DNA from: Glandiceps talaboti
Taxonomy: Eukaryota; Hemichordata; Enteropneusta; Spengelidae
DNA: 64,000 nucleotides
Direction of reading: 5' to 3'
Assembly (NCBI RefSeq): GCF_964340395.1
Contig: NC_135551.1
Coordinates: forward strand, 5,911,463 to 5,975,462
This document shows positions 47,715 to 60,182 of this stretch, one piece after another (position 1 is the stretch's first letter; each line of letters starts with the position of its first letter). A program made the translations under genes and the position numbers. Under the pieces are notes generated by a model that had not been told where the DNA came from, did not search any database, and was given only the letters and a program-made list of their open reading frames with translations.

Positions 47715-49600
47715 CTTCTGCTCAAACTTGAGAATACACAGGGCAGCTAATTATTGTATAAAATGGCATTCGTTAGGTATTCCTAAATTAGGTTTCACTA
47801 AAATCAATAAGATGCACAACTGGAAATGTCATGAATAGTATCTGGCTTTCAAGACTTGCGTTTTTGTCAGACACAAAATGAAATGAAGTACATTGAGTAT
47901 CATTGTTATATTTCTCATGTACGTGTACATGTTTCCCACTGTTTAATATCCTCTACCTTCCTGTCAACATTAGGTTTCTAACTGTGCCGGTTGCTTGCCA
48001 TGCATAATGTCAGGAACATTGCTTCTGGTGTATTTTGATTTAATTTGTATCTGACAAAAACAACACTCTCAAAAAATCCAGATATTACTGGGTATACGTG
48101 ACATTTCCAGCAGTGCTTTCATTGATTTCAATGAAGCCATGCTAATCAGTGATTTGGAAAAGAATGTGCGTGTATATGCAGTTTGCACTCTAATAAACGG
48201 CAGATTTTTTTATGGGTCAACATGACAAAATCTAGATTTTCTTGTGAGTCGACCACATTTACAATGTACTACTATCAGAGTGGCTATAGAATTTCAATTA
48301 GGAGGCATGATTTCTTTTACGTCTCACACAAGCTTTTTTTTTTGTTACAGATATTTGCTGACAACATAAACCAAGTATAGACACTGAAAGCATGTATATG
48401 CATATAAAATGATCTGTTTTGTCTCACTGTGAACGCAAATCAACATCTCTGTCAGATGAAACAAGGAAGATTCAAACACAGAACTGTTTATTTGTGTTTA
48501 CTGTGAGATATGACAGCTCATGTGCGTGAGCACACTATCAGTGCCTATATTTCGTTTGTGTAATTTGTAGCAAGAAATGTTGTGTGAGATATGCAAATAG
48601 CATTGTGCTGTCTCTCTGGTTTGGTAGAGAAATGTCAAAATTTAATGGGTCACAATAAACTGCAATGGATTAGTGGTATGTCATATTAGCTTAATGGAGG
48701 GCACACTGCATATACTAATGGCAGGGAATTGAAGAAAGACAGATGGAAAGCCGTAATATGTCGATAAATACTTTGAAGGTTTCCTCATATGGACAAAAAA
48801 AAAAGTTTTAAATATAATGACCTTTAATGTATAACTTTACAGCTTTTAATATTTGCTGACATCAGTGGAATTTAAATAGAGAAATTCAGATAGCATCTGA
48901 TAAAAAAGAAATTTCCATCCTGATATCAAAAAAAAAGAAATTGATGTTGAAAATATACACTATGTAACTTTATCCATAGGCAGTGGAGAGGTCTTCTCCA
49001 CTATCTATGCTTTATCACCTTTTGGCAATTTGCTGACATCACACAGTCTCCCATTTACTGTGGAACTAACCTGAATCATGATTTCTACCCTATATCTGGT
49101 ACAACCTGACAAGTATTTTTCCATCAAATTCTACAGCTAGGAAACGTCACTCATAATAATGGAAGGCACTTTGTATTTGATGGACATGATGAACTTTGTT
49201 GTGTTGAGTATTCTGCCAACCACATTGTTACAAACCAGAATATAATTTTTCTGTTGAAGCAATTAAATTCAACCATGGTCTCTGCATGGGGACATTGTAA
49301 CTGCCACCATGAGAGGCTAGTGGTTTTATGACGATGTCAACCACATGACACAGTGAAATTTAGCTAATTGACGGAATAAAACACTGTAAAACATAAGAAA
49401 TGGAGCTTATCACAATGCACTTGCAAATAAAACATACTCATAAAATTGTGTGGTTTTAACCACAAACTTGATAGACATACACATCTATAGCTAGAACAGA
49501 CAACCAGTTTATTGTCAGATAATATGCAAATTTGTCTAAGATACAGTAAAAACATGATAACGCTATGGACGTCACAATGTTATTTAATGTAGGTGCAGTA
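47715..49600. other. no gene seen
   Basis: Plain A+T-rich sequence. The 65-codon frame at 48183-48380 and the minus-strand frame at 49364-49555 show no recognisable motif. Confidence 0.45.
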
Positions 49601-49639
49601 CAGGTACATGTATGTAGGTAAATTCTCATACTAGGCTAT

Positions 49640-50280
49640 TTTAAAAAGCCTCTAAAATCGGATTATCGTCGTCCTTATAATGCGTTGAGTGCGTGTTGAT
49701 GTCTAAAGTGGTTGGTTTAGAGTTAATATCAAACTTATATGGTAATTCCTCCCAGAGTTTATCAAGTCATCGCTCGAAGGACTGAACACTAAAACCACAG
49801 ACTTTGGGAGACTGTTCCAAGTAAAATCAATTCTAATGCTAAAACTTGAATCTTTATTTGGTAGACTCTGGCAGTTTGTTTAATGTCATAGTCTAAGAGT
49901 ACTGTCTAGGTTATATATATGAGGCATGCTAGTTAAAAATCCAAGGTCATTAAAATCAGGTAAATTCCATTTTTCATGTACCAAACGACGTAGCCATGCA
50001 GAGACTTGACAATGTCATTCAACAGTGTATCAAGTCAGATAACCAAATATGTAGGCTAGCATCTACAATATCCATGCAATAATTGGCACTGCAAATTGCA
50101 AGTAGTGCATTATGATAATTTCATATTTTATAACTGATCGATACATGTAATAATTGTTGATCTCATAAAATATGGAAAAATGAAGGACACATTAATAACT
50201 ATACATGTAGTATGCAATTATAGGTAGATGGAACTTGAATACCATAAACATTTATGATGCCAACAATGGTATAACTAGGC
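49640..50280. other. no gene seen; possible old repeat
   Basis: The segment 49650-50010 has a less A+T-rich, more CpG-bearing texture (ATCGTCGTCC, GTTGAGTGCGTG, TCATCGCTCGAAGGAC) than its flanks. This could be an old interspersed repeat. No second copy occurs in the window. Confidence 0.3.
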
Positions 50281-50284
50281 AATA

Positions 50285-50528
50285 GGGAACTTGCAAACCC
50301 TCCATGTTGAATGTTGCATCATGGGAAATGTGATAATAAATACTAATCAATTAGCATTGTAAACAATATTGTTACAATGTTTATAACCAGGAATGATCAA
50401 TTCATAGTCACCCTGATCTTTGTGGGAGGGTAATTTTATCAGTAGCTCCAGATTAGGTATTACGATAACCACAGATAATCCCATACTCCTTTGCATCTGA
50501 GCATGCTCAGTTTGGATTGCAAGTTCCC
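50285..50528. mobile_element. TA-flanked MITE, copy 2 (244 bp)
   Basis: Same 12-bp perfect ends (GGGAACTTGCAA and complement) and TA on both sides (50283-50284 and 50529-50530) as the copy at 14193. The internal sequence is highly similar, including AATGTTGCATCATGGG and GAGCATGCTCAG, the latter a 12-bp perfect palindrome near the right end. Confidence 0.9.
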
Positions 50529-50539
50529 TATTGACTACT

Positions 50540-51055
50540 GAGTACCGTACATGTAATGTAATTTAAAGAGTAATTTCATACCACCTAGTCTATGCTGATT
50601 ACCACAGTGTAATTATAACTGTTACGTGTAATTACAAACTAAATTACATTAAATACTACTGGACTTGGATATTACATACATTGTACCTGGAAATATTATG
50701 TTTATGGGTATTGACATCTTTCAATGGACTATTAGATTACAACTAAAGTTGATAAAATTGATAGTGAAATGTCCAACATTATCACTATAGTATTCTTACT
50801 GTCTATACAACTTTGGTTTGACTTAAGGTCCCAATTAATTTTGACAAATGGGAATGGGGGTTAAAGTTATATGTGGCCCATGTCATGTGGGTATATGTAA
50901 TCTCCTCTAAAACTTAAAGTTGTTCCTACCTGAATCATTGTTACTGCATAGTTAGTTCACCAGCCTCCCCCACTCCAGTTGGACTTTGAAATCATAGCAA
51001 AAAAGCATGTACAATCATGTATAGTCTAGAAGCTATCTGAGGCTTTGAATATCTT
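50540..51055. other. no gene seen
   Basis: A+T-rich spacer between the MITE and a SINE-like element, with no structured feature recognised. Confidence 0.5.
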
Positions 51056-51059
51056 TTTA

Positions 51060-51440
51060 AAGGTGGAGAGAGATCTTAATAATAATAACGTTGGTTTTTA
51101 GTGCTTTCCCACTCTGTTTATTACCCCATGGCATGGATCTATAGTGGCACAACGGCCCTTTACATGTACATGTACTTCCTCAACTCCCTGGGTATCCACA
51201 CGATCCATTGCTCCCTCCAATTAAGCGCATAGGATTAAAGCATGGTCCAGGTCCAGGTCCCAAATTATACTGCTGGGTTGACTGAGTCACAGTCGTGGTT
51301 CAAATCTTGCCTAAGGACTTTAGCCATTCAGAAACTAATGGCAGCGATGGAGCATGAACTTGCAACCTGCAGATTCAAAGCCATCCACTCTAACCATTTA
51401 CCCATCAGCTTGAGACTAGAAGCTGTATGGCTAGCATGTA
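51060..51440 (-). mobile_element. SINE-like element, family B
   Basis: Read on the minus strand, the element starts with a tRNA-like head: TAAATGGTTAGAGTGG resembles an A box region, and GGTTGCAAGTTC (plus 51356-51367) resembles a B box. The body is less A+T-rich than its surroundings and ends near (AAT)n at 51083-51091. Plus-strand phrases such as AGCGCATAGGATTAAAGCA and GGTTGACTGAGTCACAGTCG read as old repeat text. The 80-codon plus frame at 51242-51484 belongs to it and is not a gene. Confidence 0.55.
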
Positions 51441-51891
51441 GACTAATTAAATCATGTAACTATAGGCCAATTTTAATGTATTGAATCCTTTAGCTTTAAG
51501 TCTGAAAGGTACAAACTAGCTTCTACTGTAACAGCTAACTATGAAATACTCCAAGTCCAATCTGTCTGATATTGCATGATATAGCACATACACCATTGAT
51601 TTCTAGCCTATAAATTAACTATAGCGGTGACATAAAGAGATTGAATGTCAATACATAATTTAATACTAGACTGAGATTTAGGGATCACAGAAATTATGTG
51701 CAATCAAACAGAAAGGGTCGGTTTTCAGCTCCAGTGAACAGATTCTGTATGTTGGAGAAATAGTCAATTACAGAAGCTAACAGTGATACTGATATTAGGC
51801 AGTGAATTGAAAGTGAAATATGTTTAATGTCAAATTCTTGTTCTCAGACTATCTATTTACATGGAACTCATGACTAGGTAAATTAGGACTA

Positions 51892-52107
51892 CGGGTTGTT
51901 GATGGCCAAGTTGTTAAACCACTTGCCTCTTACCACTGCGGTCGGGGTTTGAACCCATTCTGGGTTTGATTAAATTTACCACACTGTAAGCAAGAAGAGT
52001 GTCGTTCAGTTTGACTCTACCGAACAATGCAGGTTTTCTCCGGGTACTTCAGTTTCCTCCTGCACTAAAACTGAACTTTCCTCCTGTTATTGGGCAATGC
52101 CTGTTAG
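51892..52107 (+). mobile_element. tRNA-headed SINE, family A, copy 2
   Basis: A box TGGCCAAGTTG (51903-51913) and B box GGTTTGAACCC (51946-51956) stand about 33 bases apart, as in a tRNA gene. The element continues with CAGTTTGACTCTACCGAAC, AATGCAGGTTTTCTCCGGG and CAGTTTCCTCCTGC, in the order seen at 17320 and 63650. It runs directly into the long-TIR element at 52108, which seems to have inserted at or near its 3' end. Confidence 0.8.
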
Positions 52108-52472
52108 TAGCCTACCTGTAGACGTGTAGGACTACTTTTGGCTGTCCTGACATTCTGATATTTTGAATTTTCGCTTTAATATCCAACTCGTCTACTATCA
52201 GTCTTCATGCAGTACATTGCTGGTATTTGGGTTCACACTGCCATACATGTACACGTAACATGCATAAAACATTAACATAAGTTCATCATGTGACCTGATT
52301 TGGCAATTTAAATATGCCTAATTATGTATTCTACCAATCACGATGTATTGAAGAATGCTACTCAAGAGTCAAGAGTAGACAAGGAAAGAAGAGCGAAAAT
52401 TCAAAAAATTAAAAAGTCAGTTAAGATAGCAGAAGCAATATGTTGTAGTGCTACTTGTCTACAGGTAGGCTA
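52108..52472. mobile_element. long-TIR non-autonomous element, copy 2 (365 bp)
   Basis: The ends TAGCCTACCTGTAGAC (52108-52123) and GTCTACAGGTAGGCTA (52457-52472) are a perfect 16-bp inverted pair. They sit within longer imperfect arms that include TTTTGAATTTTCGCT and its complement. The centre shares TTCATCATGTGACCTGAT and ACCAATCACG or a variant with copy 1 at 35923-36512. A 70-codon frame across the right end is not a gene. Confidence 0.9.
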
Positions 52473-52479
52473 TAAGTTA

Positions 52480-54180
52480 CAGGGAATGTTTTTGCAACAA
52501 TTTGCAACTGTCAAGACTGTGCAATGCCAGAGGTGATTGTCAAAAGATTTACCCCATATATCTATCCCATGCATTATATGATCAAGCTCAAGAGTTATAT
52601 ACAAGCAATGTCTACAGTGTTTAAGTATAAGACCCTGTCCATGTAAGTCCAGCAGAACTATAATTCTGATCCAAACAGTCTCAAACCTTCTTCTCTGTGT
52701 GCATGAAGATTTTGATGTCAATCACAGTCACTGTCATGACCAGTGATGTGTACATTAGACATCAACATGAATAACAGCATTCCGTAAAAACATCTCTGTT
52801 TTTAAGTGGTCAATACATTATATGACAGAAAGTCACTAACCATGAAAATGACAATAAAGATTATAGGCATTGTAAATGCAATTTAACAATCCTTGTTACG
52901 AGATACCATATGGTGTAGGATTACAAACGTGAAATATTGGTGATCACAGTTGACGTACTTTCATTAATTTGATTAACTTTAAAGTTGTATGTAATGTGAC
53001 AGACATACATCATACTAGGATGGGTCAATGCTGATTATTTCCGTATACATGAAGTAAAGCTTTAAAAGCTTGTAGCCATCTGTGACTGACACATAAGAGA
53101 TTGATCTACAGATTTTTAGAAGAGAGGTGACATACTCTAACTGTAACCCTTTTCGTTTCTATGTTTATCATGTCCAGACCGATGTTTCATTTTTGAAATT
53201 CAACCAAATTTTAAAATGAATTATGGCTGAGTTAGAAAACATGACAATGTCACAGTAATGATTAGATTATCAAAGAGGCAACCAATCATCTCAGAACTCC
53301 ATTGAAATTTTTAGTACACTCACCAAATTTTTTAACAGAAAAGACAACAATTTGTACTTTTGTGAAAACTCTATCTGGTAGTGGTAGTACTGTTTTATGG
53401 TGTGTCATTCCTAACTTTAATAATAATAAAGCAAATTTACAATGCACCTGTTCTCTAAAGAGCTCCAGACGCAGACACAGAACTAGTAATAAAATGAGAG
53501 GATACAGAGAAACAATTTGAAAACATGGAACTTGGAAGGATGTAGAGAGAAGTGTGTAAGAGTGAGTGAGAGTTACAATTCAAATACATTGTAGGTAACT
53601 TTTAAGGGTGGAAGTGAAGTGAGAGTGAGAGTGAGGAAGACTGTCAATTTGAAGGAGCAGTGTAAGAAAAGGAGTGGTCACAAAGCTTGTTAATGACAAT
53701 AAACTCTTTGTCACAGCCTGAACGAAGTATAAGGAGGGGAAAAACTGAGGTAAACTTGAGAGGCTCAGAGACACAACACAAGGCACGAACTCATTAGCAC
53801 ATGAGCGTATCTTCACCTTTCATTTGAAACATCATTGAGTGATTTTGCTTATTCCAGGGACGTGAGTATCTACATTGTAGTACAACTCTTTCACTTTTGT
53901 ACAATTTAGAGCAAATCAAAGGTGTAATGCATAGGTGCTGACCTTACCACCCAACAGTGATCAATTCAGTGATTGTATCTTCTACTGGGTCTTTCTACTT
54001 CATTTACTATCTAATGTAGTGTGTTAGAAGTGTGCAGTAATTCCAAGGCCTTCCTCGTATACAATCTCATTATACATGTACCATGTATGTAGTTTACTCC
54101 TTGAACTTTGCCATGATTACAAGTTGTACAATACGGTACATCAACTGAGTGTGATTGCAGAATACGGTGAGGATAAAAAT
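52480..54180. other. no gene seen
   Basis: Includes a purine-biased GAGTGA-rich patch at 53555-53650, which gives a Ser/Leu-rich minus frame at 53580-53816 (artefact of composition). Otherwise undistinguished. Confidence 0.45.
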
Positions 54181-54187
54181 GGATGGT

Positions 54188-54196
54188 GTGTGGATG

Positions 54197-54239
<43 letters not shown>

Positions 54240-54315
54240 GGAGATACATTTGTACATGTACAGATGGATGGACGGACAGATAGGGATGGATGGATAAAAG
54301 GATGGATAATTGGTG
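54188..54315. repeat. (GATA)n/(GGAT)n microsatellite
   Basis: A GATA run (about 54196-54238) is followed by impure GGAT/GGAC units. It produces the SIYLSIYLSIYLS-type minus-strand frames, which are rejected as genes. Confidence 0.95.
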
Positions 54316-54319
54316 GATT

Positions 54320-55425
54320 GATTGGATGGACAGATAAGACATGGTTATAAGTTGCATATATTATGGATTGACAGTTTGAAGGGAGAAAGAGAAAAAGCAA
54401 TAGGTGTACAGAGTAAGATAAGTTCGGTTTGTACTGTTAAAGTGAAATATTCTAAATTGTTGTCAAACTTCACATATAACCAAGCTAAGAGGATACTTAA
54501 GTCAAAACTTAATTCACCTTTCTATTCCTAAATCTGCCAAAGATCACTAAATTGTCATTTATTGAACTCTAGTACCTTCAGTTACCATGGAAACCACTAA
54601 ATATAATTTGTAATCAGTCCCCAATCACTACTAGAAGACTTTGACCAATTAAGTATAATCCGAGCAGTTTGTGGATTGACATGTTTTCACTCTATTAATT
54701 CAGATCCATTTGTCCAAAAGGATGGCCTGCTGGAGGCAGAGTGTACTTAATTTATACAACACCTATGATTTCCATGTATCAAAGTGGTATGGCCAACGTA
54801 CCCTACTAGATGCAAACTACAATTTCTCCATGTTTGCATGTTCAGTCAATTTCTGATATTACAAGCCTGCAGTTTGAAGTGGTTAATGACGGTGTAATGA
54901 ATATATACTTGAGTGTACTTCACCCAGATACCAAGTGTTGACTTTACACGGTATTAAATGTAGACTGCATCTTGGAAATAAACTCTGAGAAATATTGCTG
55001 TTACTTTGTTCAAGAAAATTCCAATCTATTCTCAGTTAAAATAACAGCAACAACAACAAATTTGATTTGGGTCAGCATAAATTTTTTCAAAACAGAATGA
55101 GATGTCAAAATGATGCCAAATTTATAGTCTTTTTAGAATCCAATATAACAAGTGAGTATATTGTGACAACTCAATGGGAAAATAAAAGATTGAAAATTCC
55201 TTGACAACAATACAGTGAATAACTAAATTTCTTTTATTTAATAATTATTTCAAAAAAGTACCAGTAACAATCTTTCATATGGTAAAGTTTGGAGAGATTT
55301 TCAAGAACTTTTGATTTTCAGTGAAATTTGTCCCCAAGAGTTGAAGATACATTCTAGATCTACCCTAAATTCATTCAATTACAGATAAATGTATATTCAC
55401 TCTTATACCATATACATTGTTGAAC
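54320..55425. other. no gene seen; half of a local duplication
   Basis: 54910-54970 (GTGTACTTCACCCAGATACC and onward) matches 55775-55835 in the same orientation, about 865 bp apart. The second copy follows directly after the foldback repeat at 55430-55770. Either the foldback element inserted beside a duplicated segment, or the phrase is part of a larger repeat. Confidence 0.45.
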
Positions 55426-55429
55426 AGAA

Positions 55430-55775
55430 AATATGGAATAATATAGTATAGTCGTTCTATGTCACGACAATGTGTATCTATACCAATACAGCATATGTCT
55501 ACGTTACTAGTTCTGCTGTGTTCAAAATATGAGTCAAAACGTTCAAAATTGCCATTATCTTCCCCGATTTTTCTTTGATATTACTGGCGCTGGTATAATT
55601 ATGTTATTCTCCAAAAAAAATTTTCATTCAGCCGAAAATACTTTTGACCTAAGGGTTGTCACCACTCACCTAGTGACTTGTAGTGACAAAGGCCCCATTT
55701 TTTAAATAGGTAACTCTTTTTTTCCTTGGCTGAACGAAGAAAAATACTGGGGAATAACAATCTAACTGTATGCCA
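55430..55775. mobile_element. foldback repeat (TTCAGCCGAAAATACT), copy 2
   Basis: Matches 17790-18105 in the same orientation, including TTCTGCTGT, TTCAAAATTGCCATTA, TGGTATAA, TTCAGCC.GAAAATACT and CCTAAGGGTT. The terminal hairpin is present: TAGTGAC and GACAAAGGCCC pair back toward GGGTTGTCAC and the CAGCC end. There are small insertions relative to copy 1. Confidence 0.75.
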
Positions 55776-55839
55776 TGTGTACTTCACCCAGATACTAGCA
55801 TTGCCTTTACACCATATTAAAACTAACTGCATTCAACTA

Positions 55840-57360
55840 TTACAACCGAAAGTAGATTCAATATTTTAGTGAGTAGATTGTGTGAGTTTTGTGTAGAAGA
55901 TGACGTAATAAATATACTGATAGTAAATCCCATGGTAGAACCATAGGTGCCCTTTAGATTTAACTTCCATCAGACTTGATCAAATAAGATGACTTTGGTT
56001 CACTTTCCAGTCCCTTGTTTCTCCTAAATTGTGTTATGATTAGTTATTGATGAAAATTTCTTACTTCTTATGGTAAGCAATTTGCCACCTTTGAGACAAG
56101 TCGAAAACTTATTTTCTTATTCTTTCTAAGTCTGGAAAGTTTGGGATTACACCATAGGGGCTGAGTGTGTTTGATATTGGATGTACATGTATATACAGTG
56201 TTCTAATGATAGCCAAATTTTGTTGATGTGAGTCAAAATGATAAAAACTGACATTTCTTGTGACACTGAGTCACCACATAGTAAGAGATAGGGGAAATCC
56301 AAATTCTGGTGCGTCACTAGAAATTGTGTGCGTCAGTGGTGTATCAACTTGGTTAATACAGGGCAGGGAGCAATAGTGTGGGAAATTCTCATTTCTTTAT
56401 TCTCACAATCCAGAGCTGATATTTCTTGTGTGACACTGTAAAATATCCTCTTGATGGTATGTCTTGGACAGTGCTGTAAAGTGTAAAAAATTGGCTGTGG
56501 TTTATGACGATGCATTTCCTGTGATGTACTTTGCCACCCTTGACTCGTCAGTCAAAAATTGGCAATTTTTCAAAAGTACGTGCATGGTCAGAAAGTTGTG
56601 GAGTACTCTCCATAAGGGGGCCGTAATTGGGATTGAATATAATACTATATAATAATGATTAATTATTCTACACTTTGGTAGAGTTACAACTATATATTAA
56701 GCAAGGAAAAGAGTTGAAACTTTGGAAAACATGTCATGTAGGCTGATAATAAAAAATTCATTCTAAGTTACTTCAGTAGCTGTGCACACCGTAAAGTTGT
56801 CAACTTAGATTTTCATCCAAGACACTGAGTGTTGTGTGATTTCAATCTCTAGAGACAAACAAAGGAAAACGCCATCTCAGTGAATGACTCACAGTTTGCA
56901 GCCATGTCGATTAAGCTTTAATGATGTAATGTTTTAAAAAGCAAATCTTTATTTGCCAGTGAGCCAAAAGACGAGTGTTTTTTTTTTTCATTCTAATACA
57001 ATTTAGTATGCTAGTGAATGGATTGTATTTTTTGCAATGATTTATTAAACAAAATACTTTTTGCTGTTTTTGTAATTCTTCAATGATTCTACAGTTGTTC
57101 CTTAACCTTGAAGACAAAAATCTGTGTCAGACTTTATATGTCAGTATTTTTGTCTACTTTGATATATTGTATCAGGATGTACTAGCCTGGTTTAGTTACT
57201 CTAGTGTTATTTCGTTATCTCTCACATTCCAGTGGAATATATGAGAGGTAACACTAGTTTACCGTAAACAGGCCATGCATGTACATGTCTTAGAATCACT
57301 TGAAAGTCCATTTCATATATTTTGATTTTGAAGCCTGCACTATTAGCAACTGGGATATTT
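55840..57360. other. no gene seen
   Basis: Frames at 56333-56652 on both strands overlap and are short. No motif or splice evidence supports either. Confidence 0.45.
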
Positions 57361-57371
57361 TCATCACTTAA

Positions 57372-57408
57372 CCCCCCCCCCCCCCTACACACACACACAC
57401 ACACACAA
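57372..57408. repeat. poly(C) 14 followed by (CA)n
   Basis: Fourteen C residues (57372-57385) run into a CA repeat. On the other strand this is a G14 run that could take part in quadruplex-type pairing. Confidence 0.9.
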
Positions 57409-57529
57409 ATATTTTCATCAAGTACCTTCAAAAAGACAGTCTGTTAATTAATGGTCAATATTATCCGTAGGTAATGTAGTGACAAGTTTAAATCTTGAAC
57501 AAAAACTTGATTTTGAATCTGTCACCATG

Positions 57530-57645
57530 GTAAAACTGTACTAGTTGTAACTGGAGTATCATTTTTTAATTAGACAACCATAATATATTCACTGAAAATT
57601 GTTAAAATACCAATAATTAGACATTGTACATGTTACTCAGTGGTC
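57530..57645 (+). repeat. dispersed repeat, GTAACTGGAGTAT family
   Basis: ACTAGTTGTAACTGGAGTAT, TTAGACAACCA, ATTCACTGAAA, TTGTTAAAATACCAATAAT and TTAGACATTGTAC occur in order, as at 14455-14580. Diverged pieces are also at 11828 (+) and 12115 (-). Confidence 0.75.
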
Positions 57646-57649
57646 GATA

Positions 57650-58545
57650 TTATCCATAAGTAGTATAGAAACAGGTTGAAATCATGATTGTTTTTGAGGG
57701 TGGACTTTTGGGGACCCATAAAATCAGTTTGACTTGATCAACTGATTTATTGTGTCAGCTACAAAAAAAAAATTAAAATGTTTATGCAAAGGTGATGCAG
57801 TACTGTTCAGGGTGTACAAATTAAGTCATTATATCTAACAAAACATTTGTTAAAAACACAGTTGCAGCTAGTGGAGTGGTTAAAAAGTTGACAAAACTTG
57901 AATCTAAAGGGAAAATACAATCATTGTATCTGCTAGTTTTCGAAATGAAATGAGGTCTATTTCTGTCAATACTTTTAGTAAAAAAACTGATTATTCTGTT
58001 GGTCAAACTACTGACATACAACTATATACCATATATGACAAATGAAGGTAGCAATATTCATCATGTAATGTTTTATTGAACGACTTGTATTCACACCAAG
58101 ATATAAAATATCTAATACTTCACATACAACATAATGATGAATTGTTGATTGCAAGTCAGACAATAGTACAAATCATAAAAATTATGGTACAGTGTAAAAA
58201 CAGCTATTCAATAATTAATACAATTACTCAATATGATAATTCTGTTTAAAAAAAGTGTCTGAAAATTAGAGTGTTTTTCCCTTTAGCAGAGTCTTTTTTT
58301 CTGTCAGATTGCATCAGAAGTCCATCTTTTGTCATCATTGTAAGCATTGAACAATTTGCATTCAAGTTTACTAGGGAGTTAGCTTTGTATGTAGAACAAC
58401 AGGGATGGGTAGGTTAGGGAAAAATTAATTAAGTGAAGTTGCTTTAAGTAAAACTGTGACATACAAGAATTTCTTCCTGGGGTTATGGATTTTACTTAAT
58501 TTAGATTTGTATGTACCGTACATGTAGCTTATGATAAGGTGGTAC
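57650..58545. other. no gene seen
   Basis: A+T-rich sequence. The minus-strand 66-codon frame at 57821-58021 reads a plausible but unrecognised peptide with no splice context. Confidence 0.4.
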
Positions 58546-58549
58546 AAGC

Positions 58550-58935
58550 CCCTTAGTCTAGTTCCTATATGACGTGTTATGAATATTACCATCATTTCCA
58601 CTCACGTATACATGTAGGTGAAAGTCATTCGAACACAGAAATCTGTGCTAACCATGCCTGTATTCATATAAACGTGATGATGTTATTGTGTCCCTGCATG
58701 ATTTTAGTTTCAGAATGGAGAGGTAGAGTTCGGTTAATGAGTAATTGTCTAAAGGAACTAACCAATTGCAACTGCCTGTCAAGTTGTAATGGACTACTGC
58801 AGACATGCCTCATTTACCCATCTTTGCCCAGCAGGGGTATCACAGATTTTTGTGTTAGAATTAAGGAGTTTCCCTATACATGAGTGGAGATGATGATAGT
58901 AATCATAACACATTGTATAGAAACTAAGACTACAA
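58550..58935. mobile_element. TAGTCTAG-ended MITE-like element, copy 3
   Basis: The ends TTAGTCTAGTTCCTATA and TATAGAAACTAAGACTA are inverted. The body shares CCAATTGCAACTGCCTGTCA, GACATGCC and CCCAGCAGG with copy 2 in the same orientation. The outer flanks on both sides include AAGCCCC-type text, so a few more bases may belong to the element. The 104-codon plus-strand frame inside it is an artefact. Confidence 0.8.
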
Positions 58936-58939
58936 GCCC

Positions 58940-59910
58940 CCTTAGCTTATGACTTATTTGTATTGAAGACTTTATGACTGACCTATACTACAGTACATGT
59001 ATTACTAAAACAAGAAGTAGGAAAACTAGAGGTGAAAACTTAAATTTGAACTGAAAAAAAAATAGTATAAACTTAAAAAAGAAAATACTATCCTTAGCGA
59101 CACAATCACTCAAAAAGGGTATTATACCACACACCTTGCATACGATACAGCCTTTAATGTCCATATAATTGAATTAATTTCCAATTAACTATTACACCAT
59201 TCTGTAATACCTCAGATATCTCGAATAAACTCTAAAGAGAGGAAAATTAAGTTGAAATTGCTGTTTTTGAAGGCATGATGTACATTTTGTAAGCTGTATT
59301 TTACTTTATGTATACATTATACTAGATGTATAGCTGGAAAGTGCTTTTTGATGTAACAGTAGTAGAATTCTATGATAACATTCATTACGTACATCTAATG
59401 ATGTCAAAGAAAGCTCTGCCTGTCATCAATCTCATACACGAATTAAGTGAATTTGTATTGATCTTTGATCTAAAATGTCAAAGTTAATAGATTTAATACA
59501 TAATATAGGATGTATGACTTGTTCTGTTTTATCGTCACAGACACAAAATAATCAAGACTGTAGTGATATTAAACGCTAGGGGGAAATGTATGACGTTGAA
59601 CAGGTGCTGTAAACAGGAAATAATTCTTATTTTTATGGATGAGGATCAGTGAGCATTATTTTTTTATTGAACAAGGTGCAGTAAACAGGAAATAGAGAAT
59701 GTTATTATTTTATGGTTGATGTATAGGCCAACAAAGACTGTTATTTGTATTCAAAAATCCATAACCCCAGCTTATATCACAGACAAGAAAGTAATGATCC
59801 TTATCTGTACTTATACTTGGCAAAACAGATACCTTTGCCCCTGGCTATACTGTAGAACAGATAGAAAGAAAAAACAACTAAAACACACTCACCAAACTGA
59901 ATTTACATGT
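58940..59910. other. no gene seen
   Basis: A+T-rich sequence with a duplicated phrase ACAGGAAATA after GGTGC at 59600-59625 and 59675-59695. No exon is supported. Confidence 0.45.
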
Positions 59911-59917
59911 TGTTTAC

Positions 59918-60182
59918 CTTAAACCTCAAAGTAGCAGTACTGTCTGAGATTGCTCTTCTTAATCTCAAGTCATATCTTAATTTTGGGAAAATATGTTTTT
60001 GCAAGTGCAGCAGAATCCATTCTAGTGGTGCCATGCCACCCTGTATGACATCCTCCATCTCCTCACTCTCACTACACAAATTGTTGTACGAGAGGTGCTG
60101 CTGAACATCTCTCATGTATGTTGCATGCTCAGATACATCAGTTTCTGTGCATACACGTACTTGCCACAACCTGTCTGATAGT
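59918..60182 (-). CDS. candidate internal exon, minus strand, unknown protein
   Basis: On the minus strand, acceptor ATATCTTACAG is followed by 265 bases with one open frame of 88 complete codons. This ends exactly at the donor AAG|GTAAAC. The peptide looks like a soluble protein: it starts LSDRLWQVRVCTETDVSEHA and contains YMRDVQQHL, an acidic run CSESEEMEDVI and then GMAPLEWILLHLQKHI, ending in DSTATLRFK. Charge balance, length and the exact fit of both splice sites set it apart from other frames in the window. I do not recognise the family. It lies 480 bp upstream of, and antisense to, the kinesin exons, so it belongs to a different gene or a pseudogene. Confidence 0.45.

Noticed and set aside
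51242-51484. 80-codon plus-strand frame with more balanced codon use
   Set aside because: Antisense to a SINE-like element with a tRNA-like head. The less A+T-rich composition comes from the element.
53580-54400. Ser/Leu/Ile-rich minus-strand frames
   Set aside because: Arise from the GAGTGA-rich patch and the GATA/GGAT microsatellite.
54910-55835. Pair of direct repeats as possible LTRs
   Set aside because: Only about 60 bp are shared, without TG...CA ends, primer-binding site or internal coding sequence.
58569-58883. 104-codon plus-strand frame with several Cys and His
   Set aside because: Lies wholly inside the third copy of the TAGTCTAG-ended element; the other copies do not preserve the frame.
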